DNA from: Salidesulfovibrio onnuriiensis
GTDB taxonomy: Bacteria; Desulfobacterota; Desulfovibrionia; Desulfovibrionales; Desulfovibrionaceae
DNA length: 64,000 nt
NCBI RefSeq assembly: GCF_008001235.1
Contig: NZ_CP040751.1
Location: 1,471,001 to 1,535,000 of the forward strand
Reading direction: 5' to 3'
A model generated the notes under the pieces. That model did no database searches, was not told the DNA's origin, and was given only the letters and a program-made list of their open reading frames with translations. The position numbers and the translations under genes were made by a program. Shown piece by piece: positions 21,083-29,275 of the stretch; position 1 is the stretch's first letter; each line of letters starts with the position of its first letter.

Positions 21083-22264
21083 TTAGAGCGCTGCTTCATA
21101 GATCGCCACCACGTCCGCGTCGGTGGGGCAACGCGGGTTTGTCAGGCCGCAGGCGTCCTTCTGGGCGTTGGCCGTCATGGTCGGGATGTCGGCGGCCTTG
21201 ACGTCCTTGCCGTACCGCTTGCCCAGTTCGATGAGCCCGGAGGGGATGCCCACGTCGCAGGAGAGTTCCTGAATCGCGTCGAGGCATTTTTCGGCGGCCG
21301 CGCGCGGCGAAAGCCCATTGATGTTTTCACCCATCAGTGTGGCCATCTTGGCGAAGCGGTCCACCTTGGCCGGGAGGTTGAAGCGTTCCACATGGGGCAG
21401 GAGAATGGCGTTGCATTCGCCGTGGGGGAGGTCGTAGAAGCCGCCCAGCTGGTGGGCCATGGCGTGCACATGCCCCAGTGAAGCGTTGTTGAAGGCCATC
21501 CCCGCCAGGTACTGGGCAAAGCACATGGCTTCGCGCGCTTCCACATCCTGGCCGTTGGCCACGGCCGGACGCAGGGACTTGAAGACGATCTCGATGGCCT
21601 TTTCCGCGCAGGAATCGGTCATGGGGGTGGCGATGGTGGAAACGTACGCCTCCACCGCGTGGGTCAGGGCGTCCATGCCCGTTGCGGCGGTCAGTGCCGG
21701 GGGCATGCCCATCATGAGCATGGGGTCGTCTATGGCGATGCCCGGGGTGACCCGCCAGTCCACGATGGCCATCTTCACCTTGCGGGAAAGGTCGGTGATG
21801 ATGCAGAAGCGGGTCATTTCCGAGGCGGTGCCCGCGGTGGTGTTCACGGCCACATACGGCGGCAGGGGCTTCTCGGATTTGTCGATGCCTTCGAAGTCGT
21901 GAATCTTGCCCCCGTTGGAAACCACCAGGCCCACGCCCTTGCCGCAGTCGTGGGAGCTGCCGCCGCCCAGGGTGATGAGGCTGTCGCACTTTTCCTTCTT
22001 GTATACCTCAACTCCCTCATGGACGTTGGCGTCCGTGGGGTTGGGGATGGTCTTGTCGTAGACGGCGTACTTCATCTTGCTTGCGTCGAGAAGGTCGGTG
22101 ACCTGGGCCAGGATCCCCGCGCCGACAATGCCCGGGTCGGTGACGATAAGAGGCTTCTTGCCTCCCAGGGCGCGGATCTTGTTCGGGATTTCCTTGGCGG
22201 AGCCGATGCCGATGAGGGTCACGCTGGGGATAAAGAATCCGAAAACTTCTTCGCGTACTGCCAT
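21083..22264 (-). CDS. Iron-containing alcohol dehydrogenase
   Basis: A 393-residue group III alcohol dehydrogenase. It has the NAD-binding glycine motif ITLGGGSSHDCGKG near residue 97 and VNTTAGTASEMTRFCI. The metal-site region includes DALTHAVEAY (Asp/His) and HAMAHQLGGFYDLPHGECNA (two His). Such enzymes interconvert primary alcohols, often ethanol, and aldehydes with NAD+, consistent with alcohol oxidation by Desulfovibrio. It has its own sigma-54-type promoter and AAGGAG site. A related paralogue is encoded at 25090-26232, next to the kinase gene that probably controls this one. Confidence 0.94.
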   Translation of the reverse strand: MAVREEVFGFFIPSVTLIGIGSAKEIPNKIRALGGKKPLIVTDPGIVGAGILAQVTDLLDASKMKYAVYDKTIPNPTDANVHEGVEVYKKEKCDSLITLGGGSSHDCGKGVGLVVSNGGKIHDFEGIDKSEKPLPPYVAVNTTAGTASEMTRFCIITDLSRKVKMAIVDWRVTPGIAIDDPMLMMGMPPALTAATGMDALTHAVEAYVSTIATPMTDSCAEKAIEIVFKSLRPAVANGQDVEAREAMCFAQYLAGMAFNNASLGHVHAMAHQLGGFYDLPHGECNAILLPHVERFNLPAKVDRFAKMATLMGENINGLSPRAAAEKCLDAIQELSCDVGIPSGLIELGKRYGKDVKAADIPTMTANAQKDACGLTNPRCPTDADVVAIYEAAL

Positions 22265-22315
22265 GACAATCTCCTTTTGGGGTTAGAAGGGGCTTCCACT
22301 CGCTCGCTTCTTAAG

Positions 22316-22331
22316 AGCAAAGCCCGGGCCA
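22316..22331 (-). promoter_or_regulatory. Sigma-54 (-24/-12) promoter of alcohol dehydrogenase gene
   Basis: The minus strand reads TGGCCCGGGCTTTGCT, a match to TGGCACG-N4-TTGCW with the required GG-N10-GC spacing. The expected start of transcription is near 22305, about 40 bases above the dehydrogenase start codon. The NtrC-type activator gene and two palindromic enhancer sites lie directly upstream. Confidence 0.8.
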
Positions 22332-22392
22332 TTTGGAAATCGTCAATAATAACAGCGTGTAAAAAATATGAGGCTTTTAGATTTCGTTGTCT

Positions 22393-22409
22393 TGGGTCAA
22401 AGCGACCCA
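22393..22409. promoter_or_regulatory. Enhancer-binding palindrome 1
   Basis: TGGGTC and GACCCA arms around AAAGC, centred about 72 bases upstream of the -12/-24 element. The core GGGTC-AAAGY-GACCC recurs at 22485-22503. The pair is the expected layout for an NtrC-family activator. Confidence 0.75.
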
Positions 22410-22484
22410 TGAAAGGAAGGCGGCGGATGGCGCCAGGGCGAGCCAGGGCGTGAAAAAGGCCTTGTATTGTGGGGGATATCAAAC

Positions 22485-22503
22485 GCGGGTCAAAGTGACC
22501 CGC
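22485..22503. promoter_or_regulatory. Enhancer-binding palindrome 2
   Basis: GCGGGTC and GACCCGC arms around AAAGT, a longer version of palindrome 1. Its centre is 93 bases from that of palindrome 1, close to nine helical turns, so both sites face the same side of the DNA. It lies 18 bases beyond the end of the activator gene. Confidence 0.75.
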
Positions 22504-22521
22504 CCGATTCGGCCCACGGGG

Positions 22522-23895
22522 TCATTCCGACTCGCGCTGGTCATGGGCGGGCAGCAGGGCGTATTTCTGGATCTTGCGGTAGAGGGTTTTCCTGCCGATT
22601 CCCAGGGCGCGCGCGGCTTTCTGCCTGCTGCCGCCGTGGAGATTCAGGATTCGGCGGATGTGGTTCTGCTCCATGGTTTCCAGGGTCATATCCTCGGCGG
22701 ACGGGTCTTCGCCGTGCATTTCAAGGCCCGCCATTTCGCGCGGCAGGAGCTGGTTGGAGATGGCCCCGTTCTCCGAAAGGATGATGGAGCGCTCGATGAC
22801 GTTTCTCAGCTCGCGCACGTTGCCGGGCCAGTCGTAGTCCACCATCTGCGTCAGGGCCGAGGCCGAGATGGTGCAGTGGTCGTGCCCGACGCAAAGCCGG
22901 GCCAGGAAATGCTCCACCAGCAGGGGGATGTCTTCCTTGCGTTCCTTGAGGGGCGGGATGTGGATGTTGAAGACGTTGATGCGGTGGAACAGGGCCTCGT
23001 TGAACCTGCCGTTGGCCACTTCCTCGGCCAGGTTGCGGTTGGTGGCGAAAAGAAAGCGGATGTCCGCCTGGCGTTCCTCGTTATCCCCGACCCGGCGGTA
23101 GCGCTTGCTTTCCAGCACGCGAAGCAGGGAGGCCTGCACGTCTTCGGGAAGGTCGCCGATTTCGTCCAGGAACAGGGTGCCCTTCTGGGCCAGGCTCATG
23201 AGGCCGTCCTTTGCCTCGGCCGCTCCGGTGAAGGCCCCCCGCTTGTGGCCGAACAGCTCGCTGCGCACCAGCTCGCGCTGGAGCATGGCGCAGTTCTTGA
23301 TGATCAACTGCCTGTCCGCCCGGTTGCTTTGGGCGTGGAGATTGCGGGCCACCACGTCCTTGCCGACGCCGGACTCCCCGGTGATGAGCACCGGGACGTT
23401 GGTGGGGGCCACCTTGGAGAGCAGGTAATGCACATGGGTGATGGCCCCGGACCTGCCGATGAGGGGCAGGGCGGGACGCTCGTTTTCCTGGGAGTGGCGC
23501 AGCCGCTTGTTTTCGCGCTGCAGGAAAACCCGTTGGTAGGCCCGGTCCAGCATCAGCTCCAGCCGGTCCAGGGCAAAGGGCTTGGTGATGTAGTCGTAGG
23601 CCCCCATGCGCATGGCCTCCACCGCGTGGTCGATGCTGCCGTGCCCGGTGATGAGGATGACCTCGGCGTCGGGCAGTGCGGCCTTGAATTCCGTGAACAG
23701 CTCCAGGCCGTCCGCGTCCGGCAGGCGGATGTCCAGCACGATGATGTCGTACTGGTTGCTTCGCAGCTCCTGGCGCGCGCTTTTGGCGTCCACGGCCGTA
23801 TGGACCATGCGCCTGTCGTTGACCAGCTCCCTGACCAGGAGCCTGCGGATGGGTTCTTCGTCGTCCACGACCAGGACGGAGTAGGGATCATGCAT
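22522..23895 (-). CDS. Sigma-54-dependent response regulator (NtrC family)
   Basis: A 457-residue activator with three domains. The receiver holds VLVVDDEEP, phosphoacceptor Asp in IIVLDIRLPDADG near residue 55, and the YITKPF lysine. The AAA+ domain has Walker A TGESGVGKD, the sigma-54-contact GAFTGA loop, and LFLDEIGDLP Walker B. A Fis-type helix-turn-helix follows (GSRQKAARALGIGRKTLYRKI). It overlaps the end of the kinase gene by 8 bases, so the two are a co-translated pair. Its likely sites are the palindromes at 22393-22409 and 22485-22503, driving the dehydrogenase gene downstream. Confidence 0.95.
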   Translation of the reverse strand: MHDPYSVLVVDDEEPIRRLLVRELVNDRRMVHTAVDAKSARQELRSNQYDIIVLDIRLPDADGLELFTEFKAALPDAEVILITGHGSIDHAVEAMRMGAYDYITKPFALDRLELMLDRAYQRVFLQRENKRLRHSQENERPALPLIGRSGAITHVHYLLSKVAPTNVPVLITGESGVGKDVVARNLHAQSNRADRQLIIKNCAMLQRELVRSELFGHKRGAFTGAAEAKDGLMSLAQKGTLFLDEIGDLPEDVQASLLRVLESKRYRRVGDNEERQADIRFLFATNRNLAEEVANGRFNEALFHRINVFNIHIPPLKERKEDIPLLVEHFLARLCVGHDHCTISASALTQMVDYDWPGNVRELRNVIERSIILSENGAISNQLLPREMAGLEMHGEDPSAEDMTLETMEQNHIRRILNLHGGSRQKAARALGIGRKTLYRKIQKYALLPAHDQRESE

Positions 23896-25090
23896 GATTC
23901 GGCTCCTGGATGGAGGGCAGGCGCACCGTGAAGGTGGAGCCGCGCTCCGGGCGGCTGGCCACGGTGATGTGGCCCTTGTGTTCGCTGACGATGCTGTAGC
24001 AGGTGGACAGGCCGATGCCGATGCCGCTTCCCACCCCCTTGGTGGTGAAGAAGGGGTCGAACAGCTTGCCCAGGTGTTTTTCGGGAATGCCGCAGCCCGT
24101 GTCCTGCACCTGGAGGCAGATGTATCCGTCCTCGTCGCGGAAGGTGCGCACCGTGATGACGCCCGGCTCCTCGCCGATGGCGTCCGTGGCGTTGGTCAGC
24201 AGGTTGAGCAGGACCTGCTTGATCTGGGGCGCTTCCGCGTTGATGTCCGGCAGGGACGCGTCCAGCAGTTCCTCCACCCGCAGGGGCGGGTGCTTCTTGA
24301 GGTGGTAGTGCAGCAGCTGGAGCGACTCCGAAACCACGTTGTTCAGGTTCACTGGCGTGAACACGGCGGAACTCGGGTGCCCGAAATTCAGCAGGCTGCG
24401 CACGATGTCGCGGCATCGGTTGCATTCGTCGAGGATGGTCCGGATGTATTCGCGGAAGTCCTCGGCGGTCTCGGACGCCATGGTGGCCTCGAAGGCGTCC
24501 AGCCTGCGGCGCAGCCCTTCGGCATAGCCCGAGATGGCCATGAGCGGGTTGTTGAGCTCATGGGCCACTCCCGTGGCCAGCCTGCCGATGGTGGCCATTT
24601 TCTCGGCCTGGTAATACTTGGCTTGGTATTCCCGTTCCTTGGTCACGTCGCGTTTGAAGATGAGCACCAGGGGCTCGGCCTGGTTCGGGCTGGACAGGGG
24701 GGAGGCCACCATCTCGAACTGGAGCTTGCGGCCGCGGATGCGAAAGAAGGCGTTTTCCCTGGAGACCTCCCCGGTTTCCAGAGACTTGAACGCCGGGCAT
24801 TCCGGGCAGGGCGTGTCCTGGTTCCGGAACAGCTCGTAGCAGAAGCGGCCTTCCGGCGAAACCCCTTCAAAGAGCTCGGTGAAGACGCGGTTCACGGAGA
24901 TGATGCGCAGGTCCGCGGAAAGGACCATCATGACGTCGGTGATGCCGTCCAGGATGGCGGCGATCTCCCGCCGGTTCTCCTCGGATTCGATGTTGGCCGC
25001 GTGGAGCTCCTCAATCTTGCGCTGCAGCTCCTGGAAGTAGCCGAGCTTGGAATGCTCTATGCCGATGAGGTCGTTGAGGCCCGTGGACAT
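23888..25090 (-). CDS. PAS-domain sensor histidine kinase
   Basis: A 400-residue cytoplasmic-looking kinase with no clear membrane segment. A coiled coil (ELQRKIEELHAANIESEENR) leads into a PAS domain at about 38-150 that contains a Cys-rich stretch CYELFRNQDTPCPECPAF. The dimerisation H-box is VAHELNNPLMAISGY, followed by N-box NLLTNATDAIGE and G-boxes DTGCGIPEKHLGKLFDPFFTTK and GIGLS. It should phosphorylate the overlapping NtrC-type regulator. The start codon at 25090 shares a base with the stop of the alcohol dehydrogenase upstream, so it is translationally coupled. The cysteine cluster could bind a metal or sense redox state, but this is inference. Confidence 0.93.
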   Translation of the reverse strand: MSTGLNDLIGIEHSKLGYFQELQRKIEELHAANIESEENRREIAAILDGITDVMMVLSADLRIISVNRVFTELFEGVSPEGRFCYELFRNQDTPCPECPAFKSLETGEVSRENAFFRIRGRKLQFEMVASPLSSPNQAEPLVLIFKRDVTKEREYQAKYYQAEKMATIGRLATGVAHELNNPLMAISGYAEGLRRRLDAFEATMASETAEDFREYIRTILDECNRCRDIVRSLLNFGHPSSAVFTPVNLNNVVSESLQLLHYHLKKHPPLRVEELLDASLPDINAEAPQIKQVLLNLLTNATDAIGEEPGVITVRTFRDEDGYICLQVQDTGCGIPEKHLGKLFDPFFTTKGVGSGIGIGLSTCYSIVSEHKGHITVASRPERGSTFTVRLPSIQEPNHA

Positions 25091-26232
25091 TACCAGGCCT
25101 CCCGGCAGATGCTCATGAGGTCGGTCCAGTCGGCCTCGCGGGGGTTGCTGACGTAGCAGGCGTCCTTGACCGCCATCTTGCAGATGGCCTCCAGCTTGGA
25201 GTCGTCCGGGATCAGTTCGCGCAGCCGGGTGGTCACTCCCAGCTCCTCGAAGAGGCTTTCCAGGGTGGCGATGCCCTCCAGGGCCGCATCCCTGTCGGAG
25301 GCCTTCCCGGAGCCGGCGATCATTCTGCCTATGGCCCCCATGGCCTCCGGGCATGCGCTCATGTTGTAGCGCATGACCGGGGTCAGCAGCACCGGGTGCA
25401 CCAGCCCGTGCAGCACGTCGTAAATGCCGCCCAGGGAATGGGCCAGGGCGTGCAGGATGCCGAGGCTGGCGTTGCTGAAGGCCATGCCCGCCGAGGTGCT
25501 GGCGATGGAAAGTTGCTCCAGGGCGTGCGGGTCCCGGTCCGTGGCCGCCGGCTTGATGTATTTGATGAACAGTTCCACGGCCTTTTGGGAATGCATGCGG
25601 GTGAAGGGCGAAGCCAGGCGGGATACGTAGGATTCCACTGCGTGGGCCAGGGCGTCGACGGCCGAGGCCACGATCAGGCTTTCGCTTTTCGTGGAGAGCA
25701 GCATGGGGTCGATGATGGAGATGTTGGGCACCAGGGAACGGCTGATGATGGACATCTTCACCTCGCGCCGCACATCGGTGATGATGCAGAACTGGGAAAT
25801 GTCCGAGCCGCTCCCGGCCGTGCTGGGAATGAGGATCATGGGCGGCAGGGGGCGCATGATCCGGTTGGCGCCCTCGTAGTCGGCGATCTTGCCGCCGTTG
25901 CCCGCCAGGATGCCGATGCCCTTGGTGGCGTCCATGGGGCTGCCGCCCCCCAGGCTGACCAGCACGTCGCACCCCTCCCGGCGATAGATTTCGGCCCCCT
26001 CGTGGATCTGGTGGTCCCTGGGGTTGGAGTTCACGTTGTTGAAATAGACGCACTCCAGGCCGTCCTCGTCCAGGATTTCCCGGACCTTGTTCACCCACAC
26101 GGTTTCGTGCAGTCCCTTGTCGCTGACCAGCAGAACCCGGCTGGCGCCCACCCTGCGCGCGCACTGGGCCAGGTGCCTGATGCTGCCGTTGCCGAAGATG
26201 ATGTCCGGGACGGCGAATTTGGTGATGAGCAT
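25090..26232 (-). CDS. Iron-containing alcohol dehydrogenase (second copy)
   Basis: A 380-residue paralogue of the enzyme at 21083-22264, with SLGGGSPMDATKGIG for NAD binding, SAVDALAHAVESYVS and HALAHSLGGIYDVLHGLVHPVLL for the metal site. It is the first gene of an operon with the kinase and response regulator. Product divergence suggests a different alcohol or aldehyde, or a sensory role; for example it could produce or remove the signal seen by the kinase. A sigma-70-type promoter is visible upstream, so basal expression should not need sigma-54. Confidence 0.92.
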   Translation of the reverse strand: MLITKFAVPDIIFGNGSIRHLAQCARRVGASRVLLVSDKGLHETVWVNKVREILDEDGLECVYFNNVNSNPRDHQIHEGAEIYRREGCDVLVSLGGGSPMDATKGIGILAGNGGKIADYEGANRIMRPLPPMILIPSTAGSGSDISQFCIITDVRREVKMSIISRSLVPNISIIDPMLLSTKSESLIVASAVDALAHAVESYVSRLASPFTRMHSQKAVELFIKYIKPAATDRDPHALEQLSIASTSAGMAFSNASLGILHALAHSLGGIYDVLHGLVHPVLLTPVMRYNMSACPEAMGAIGRMIAGSGKASDRDAALEGIATLESLFEELGVTTRLRELIPDDSKLEAICKMAVKDACYVSNPREADWTDLMSICREAW

Positions 26233-26270
26233 GTGTTTTGCGACTCCTCTCTCATTGGCGGGTTGCCGCG

Positions 26271-26300
26271 AGTATAGAATCGAAAACGAACAAATGACAA
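26271..26300 (-). promoter_or_regulatory. Sigma-70-type promoter for dehydrogenase-kinase-regulator operon
   Basis: On the minus strand TTGTCA (26300-26295) and TATACT (26276-26271) are 18 bases apart, 39 bases above the dehydrogenase start. Both hexamers match five or nearly five of six consensus positions. Confidence 0.65.
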
Positions 26301-26421
26301 GATACTTGGTCTCTTATGTGTCCTGCCCGCACGGGCGGCGCACGGAATTCACGGGACCGAATGCGTGCGGCGGCGTCTGCACCGCCGCACGCAGGGGGGC
26401 GGATTAGCGGCTCTTTGGACG

Positions 26422-26455
26422 CAAAAACGCGCACGGGGAATCTCCTCGTGCGCGT
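26422..26455 (-). terminator. Terminator of methylglyoxal synthase gene
   Basis: ACGCGCACG and CGTGCGCGT form a 9-bp stem over an 11-base loop, followed on the minus strand by TTTTT. A second strong hairpin without T-run lies at 26363-26392 (11-bp stem); its role is unclear. Confidence 0.75.
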
Positions 26456-26514
26456 CTGTTTTTCGGGCCGGGGAGCAGCGCCCCTTTCCGTGGCAGCCAA
26501 AAAAAACTTTGCGG

Positions 26515-26979
26515 CTATTCGGAAAGGTCGCGGTCCGCGTAATCGAAATATCCGCAGTCCTTGATCTCGAATTCCGAGTCGAAGAACGGGGACGATATGA
26601 GAAACTCCGCAGAGGACCGGTTGCTGGCCGTGGGGATGTTGTAGAGCACGGCCAGCCGGAGCAGGGCCTTGACGTCCACGTCGTGGGGCTGGGGCTGCAT
26701 GGGGTCCCAGAAGAAGATGAGCACGTCCACCTTGCCCTCGGTGATGAGCGCGCCGAGCTGCTGGTCGCCGCCCAGGGGGCCGGAGCGCAGCCGGTTGACC
26801 GCGATCCCGCTACCCTCGCCCGCGTGCTCCCTGAGCATGTTTTCCACCAGCCGTCCGGTGGTGCCGGTGGCCACCAGGTGGTGCCGGGCAAAGGCCTGGC
26901 GGTTGCAGCTTATGAAATCCAGCAGTTCGTTCTTGCAGTTGTCGTGCGCCACCACGGCTATGTTCTTGATCGCCTTCAT
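26515..26979 (-). CDS. mgsA: Methylglyoxal synthase
   Basis: A 154-residue protein with the family landmarks VAHDNCKNELLDF, TGTTGRL, SGPLGGDQQLGA (catalytic Asp region) and FFWDPMQPQPHDVDVKALLRLA. It converts dihydroxyacetone phosphate to methylglyoxal, a bypass of lower glycolysis. The length is normal for the family. It follows the ARMT1-like gene by 24 bases, suggesting co-transcription; both deal with sugar-phosphate overflow or damage. Confidence 0.95.
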   Translation of the reverse strand: MKAIKNIAVVAHDNCKNELLDFISCNRQAFARHHLVATGTTGRLVENMLREHAGEGSGIAVNRLRSGPLGGDQQLGALITEGKVDVLIFFWDPMQPQPHDVDVKALLRLAVLYNIPTASNRSSAEFLISSPFFDSEFEIKDCGYFDYADRDLSE

Positions 26980-27003
26980 GCCCGTCCTCCTCGGTAGTCG
27001 GTG

Positions 27004-27861
27004 TTATTCCTGATGCAGGAACATGGAGCTGCCCAGGTCGCAGCCCAGCAGGTTGCAGACCACGTCGCACTTGGCCTTGAACGCGAAGTATATGGGACGT
27101 CCCGCGCGGTCGTAAAGGGATTCGAAGTTGCCTTGGCCCTTGCTGAGGACCGCGTCGGCGCTGCGGTAGGTCTCCAGGAACTCGGGTGAGCCCTGCTCCA
27201 GGAGGGTGCCGCAGGTCTTGCAGCCGGAGGGGATCACGGTGCAGAGCCTGTCCATGCCCACGAACCGGGCGTCGTCCACCAGTGCGTCGTTGAGTATGGG
27301 CGCGCTGCGCACGGCATAGGTGACGTTCACCTCACGTTCGCGCAACAATTCCACGAGGATGGTGTCCAGGCCGATCTCCCCGGCATTGTCGCCGAGGATG
27401 AGCAGGTGCGCTCCCGGACGCAGGGTCCGGAGGAATCCCTCGAAGACCTGTCCCAGAAAAGCCATGTCGGTCTCGTCGGTCAGGGCGTTCTCCCAGTCGA
27501 AGGGGCGCTTGATCCCCAGGTCGATGTAGTTGCCGATGATGGAAACGTTGAGGGCCGCGTGCAGGGGATCCGCATGGTTCCGCACCCGCTCGCGCAGCGC
27601 GGGCAGCATGTCCAGGACCCGTTCGTTGGCTTCCCGCTTGGCTTCGGTATAGGGGTCCGCGATGCCGAGGATCTCCGCACCCAGGGGGTAGAGATGCCCG
27701 GCCCAGTGCGGTACGGTTTGCTTCATGTCCAAGGTGGCCAGTTCGGCGCTCCAGGCCCGGAGCAGTTCCTCGTGTTTGTCGGGATCGTCCGGGCGGGCGC
27801 GGCGGGCGCAGCGCAGACCCTGGTCCAGCAGGCAGATAAGGCATTCCAGTTGAGGGCGCAT
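27004..27861 (-). CDS. ARMT1-like (DUF89) metal-dependent phosphatase
   Basis: A 285-residue protein of the damage-control phosphatase type. It has an N-terminal CLICLL Cys pair and the hallmark LILGDNAGEIGLDTILVELL (Asp-Asn and Glu for metal binding) near residue 170. YAVRSAPILNDALVDDA, VIPSG and a SKGQGNFESL motif follow, the last conserved in bacterial DUF89 proteins. Such enzymes dephosphorylate harmful sugar phosphates, for example fructose 1-phosphate. ATG 27861 has GAGGAG upstream. Linkage to mgsA suggests handling of carbon overflow. Confidence 0.85.
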   Translation of the reverse strand: MRPQLECLICLLDQGLRCARRARPDDPDKHEELLRAWSAELATLDMKQTVPHWAGHLYPLGAEILGIADPYTEAKREANERVLDMLPALRERVRNHADPLHAALNVSIIGNYIDLGIKRPFDWENALTDETDMAFLGQVFEGFLRTLRPGAHLLILGDNAGEIGLDTILVELLREREVNVTYAVRSAPILNDALVDDARFVGMDRLCTVIPSGCKTCGTLLEQGSPEFLETYRSADAVLSKGQGNFESLYDRAGRPIYFAFKAKCDVVCNLLGCDLGSSMFLHQE

Positions 27862-27931
27862 GTGTTTCTCCTCGTGCGGCTTTCGGCCATAACGAAAAAG
27901 GCCTCCGCTTGCGCGAAGGCCTTGCATATTC

Positions 27932-28009
27932 TGGCGTCCCCAAGGGGATTTGAACCCCTGTTAACGGCGTGAAAGGCCGTCGTCCTGGACCGGGCTAGAC
28001 GATGGGGAC
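27932..28009 (-). tRNA. tRNA-Glu (anticodon TTC)
   Basis: Minus strand GTCCCCA acceptor, anticodon loop CTTTCAC with TTC, T-loop TTCAAAT and an encoded CCA. It is a near duplicate of the adjacent Glu tRNA but with CAGGGG/CCCCTT in the T-stem and acceptor. Confidence 0.95.
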
Positions 28010-28064
28010 TCGTCTGAGGCAAGCCGACCGGCAGGTGGTCGTAGTGGCCTGCTTGAAAAAGATT

Positions 28065-28142
28065 TGGCGTCCCCAGGGGGATTTGAACCCCCGTTAACGG
28101 CGTGAAAGGCCGTCGTCCTGGACCGGGCTAGACGATGGGGAC
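28065..28142 (-). tRNA. tRNA-Glu (anticodon TTC)
   Basis: Same fold and anticodon as the neighbouring Glu tRNA, with a CGGGGG/CCCCCT T-stem and encoded CCA. The two copies and tRNA-Gln lie head to tail, probably one transcript. Confidence 0.95.
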
Positions 28143-28162
28143 GCAATCTTTAAATGTCAAAT

Positions 28163-28237
28163 TGGCTGGGCTGCAAGGACTCGAACCTTGATTAACGGAG
28201 CCAGAACCCGTCGTCCTGCCAATTGAACGACAGCCCA
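28163..28237 (-). tRNA. tRNA-Gln (anticodon CTG)
   Basis: Minus strand TGGGCTG acceptor, anticodon loop TTCTGGC with CTG, T-loop TTCGAGT and encoded CCA. It is the first of three tRNAs in the cluster. Confidence 0.95.
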
Positions 28238-28252
28238 GCAGCGAGAGGTTGA

Positions 28253-28279
28253 TTTATAGGTTCCCGGTGGGGTTGTCAA
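28253..28279 (-). promoter_or_regulatory. Promoter of Gln-Glu-Glu tRNA cluster
   Basis: On the minus strand TTGACA (28279-28274) precedes TATAAA (28258-28253) with 15 bases between; an overlapping TAAATC would give 17. It lies about 20 bases upstream of tRNA-Gln. Confidence 0.6.
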
Positions 28280-28298
28280 CCTCTTTTCTTAATGTTTT

Positions 28299-28652
28299 TT
28301 AGACCGCGCGTGCGAGACGGCGGGTGCGCTTCTTCAGCTTGTTGATCTTGCGACGGATGCGGTCGCGCTGAGCGCGTTCGGAGACTTCGTCCTTCTTCAC
28401 GCGAAGTTCGCGGATGGTCTTCTTGATGCCGAAGATCTGGTCCTTGTACGGGGACGCGGCGCCTTCTTCGTCGGACATGCCGAAGACTTCCTTGATCTTG
28501 CCGATCAGCTCTTCCTTGGACTGGGAGGAGGCACCGGTGATCATGGGCAGCTTGGCCACGCACAGTTCGCGCAGTTCTTTTGCGGTCATCTTTTCCAGGG
28601 GCTTGGTCAGGCCAAGCTCGTCAAAGGAAATCTCTTTCACTTCTTCGCTCAT
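28299..28652 (-). CDS. Small basic protein with Rho-N/SAP-like motif, unknown function
   Basis: A 117-residue protein. Residues 20-60 (KMTAKELRELCVAKLPMITG followed by QSKEELIGKIKEVFG) resemble the Rho N-terminal/SAP-like fold used for nucleic acid binding. The C-terminal third is very basic (RRKINKLKKRTRRLARAV) and probably binds RNA or DNA. I do not recognise a named family. It follows the DUF721 gene by 34 bases and shares its transcript. Confidence 0.7.
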   Translation of the reverse strand: MSEEVKEISFDELGLTKPLEKMTAKELRELCVAKLPMITGASSQSKEELIGKIKEVFGMSDEEGAASPYKDQIFGIKKTIRELRVKKDEVSERAQRDRIRRKINKLKKRTRRLARAV

Positions 28653-28686
28653 GTTTTTTCTCCTGAGGCCCCGTGGGGCTCAAAAT

Positions 28687-29172
28687 TCATTCTTCTTCAA
28701 AAATTTTCTGGTATGCCCGGTAGCATCTGCCAATGGCCGAATCCGGGTCCAGCGTGTCATTCAGCGCACCTAACGCACTGGGTTTCTTATATTTCAAAGG
28801 CGGCTCGCGCCGAGCGGTGGCTCTTTGCCTGCCCAATGGAACCCTGCCGTTTAGCAGCTCGAAGAGCACTTTGTCAAAGACTTCTTCGCCAAAGAAGTTG
28901 TTGACCGTCTCCAGGATAAGCGGGGCCAAGTACGAGGCCTCCTGTACCACGATGGGATCCTCGGCCGCCAGGATCAGCTTCCTGCCCCTGTGCCCGAGCG
29001 GCCGGGCCATGTCGGCCATATCGCCCATGAGCCCGTCCCAGGCGCGCCACAAGCGAACCAGCTTGAGGTTGTTGTCCGTGTCCAGCTTCTCCAGCATCCC
29101 GGGGAGCACTCGTCCCAGGCGGCTGAGTCTGTTGGCGCGGCCCTTCTTGTTGTAGTGGCGGCGATATCCCAT
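28687..29172 (-). CDS. DUF721 (DciA-like) protein
   Basis: A 161-residue basic protein containing the DUF721 pattern: VRLWRAWDGLMGDMADMARPL, then RKLILAAEDPIVVQEASYLAPLILETVN. DciA-type proteins load the replicative helicase, though DUF721 is broad. A promoter is visible directly upstream at 29193-29220. The downstream small basic protein is probably co-transcribed. Confidence 0.8.
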   Translation of the reverse strand: MGYRRHYNKKGRANRLSRLGRVLPGMLEKLDTDNNLKLVRLWRAWDGLMGDMADMARPLGHRGRKLILAAEDPIVVQEASYLAPLILETVNNFFGEEVFDKVLFELLNGRVPLGRQRATARREPPLKYKKPSALGALNDTLDPDSAIGRCYRAYQKIFEEE

Positions 29173-29192
29173 AACGACTCCGTGCGCTGCTC

Positions 29193-29220
29193 AGTATATT
29201 ATATGTATATGTTCTTGCAA
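29193..29220 (-). promoter_or_regulatory. Promoter of DUF721 operon
   Basis: On the minus strand TTGCAA (29220-29215) and TATACT (29198-29193) lie 16 bases apart in an AT-rich island, 21 bases above the start codon. Confidence 0.6.
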
Positions 29221-29225
29221 GGCGA

Positions 29226-29251
29226 AAAGAAAAGGCCGCCCGAAGGCGGCC
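29226..29251 (-). terminator. Terminator of universal stress protein gene
   Basis: GGCCGCC pairs with GGCGGCC over a four-base loop and is followed on the minus strand by TTTTCTTTT. Confidence 0.9.
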
Positions 29252-29275
29252 CGAGGATGTCGATGTCCTTGGGGC

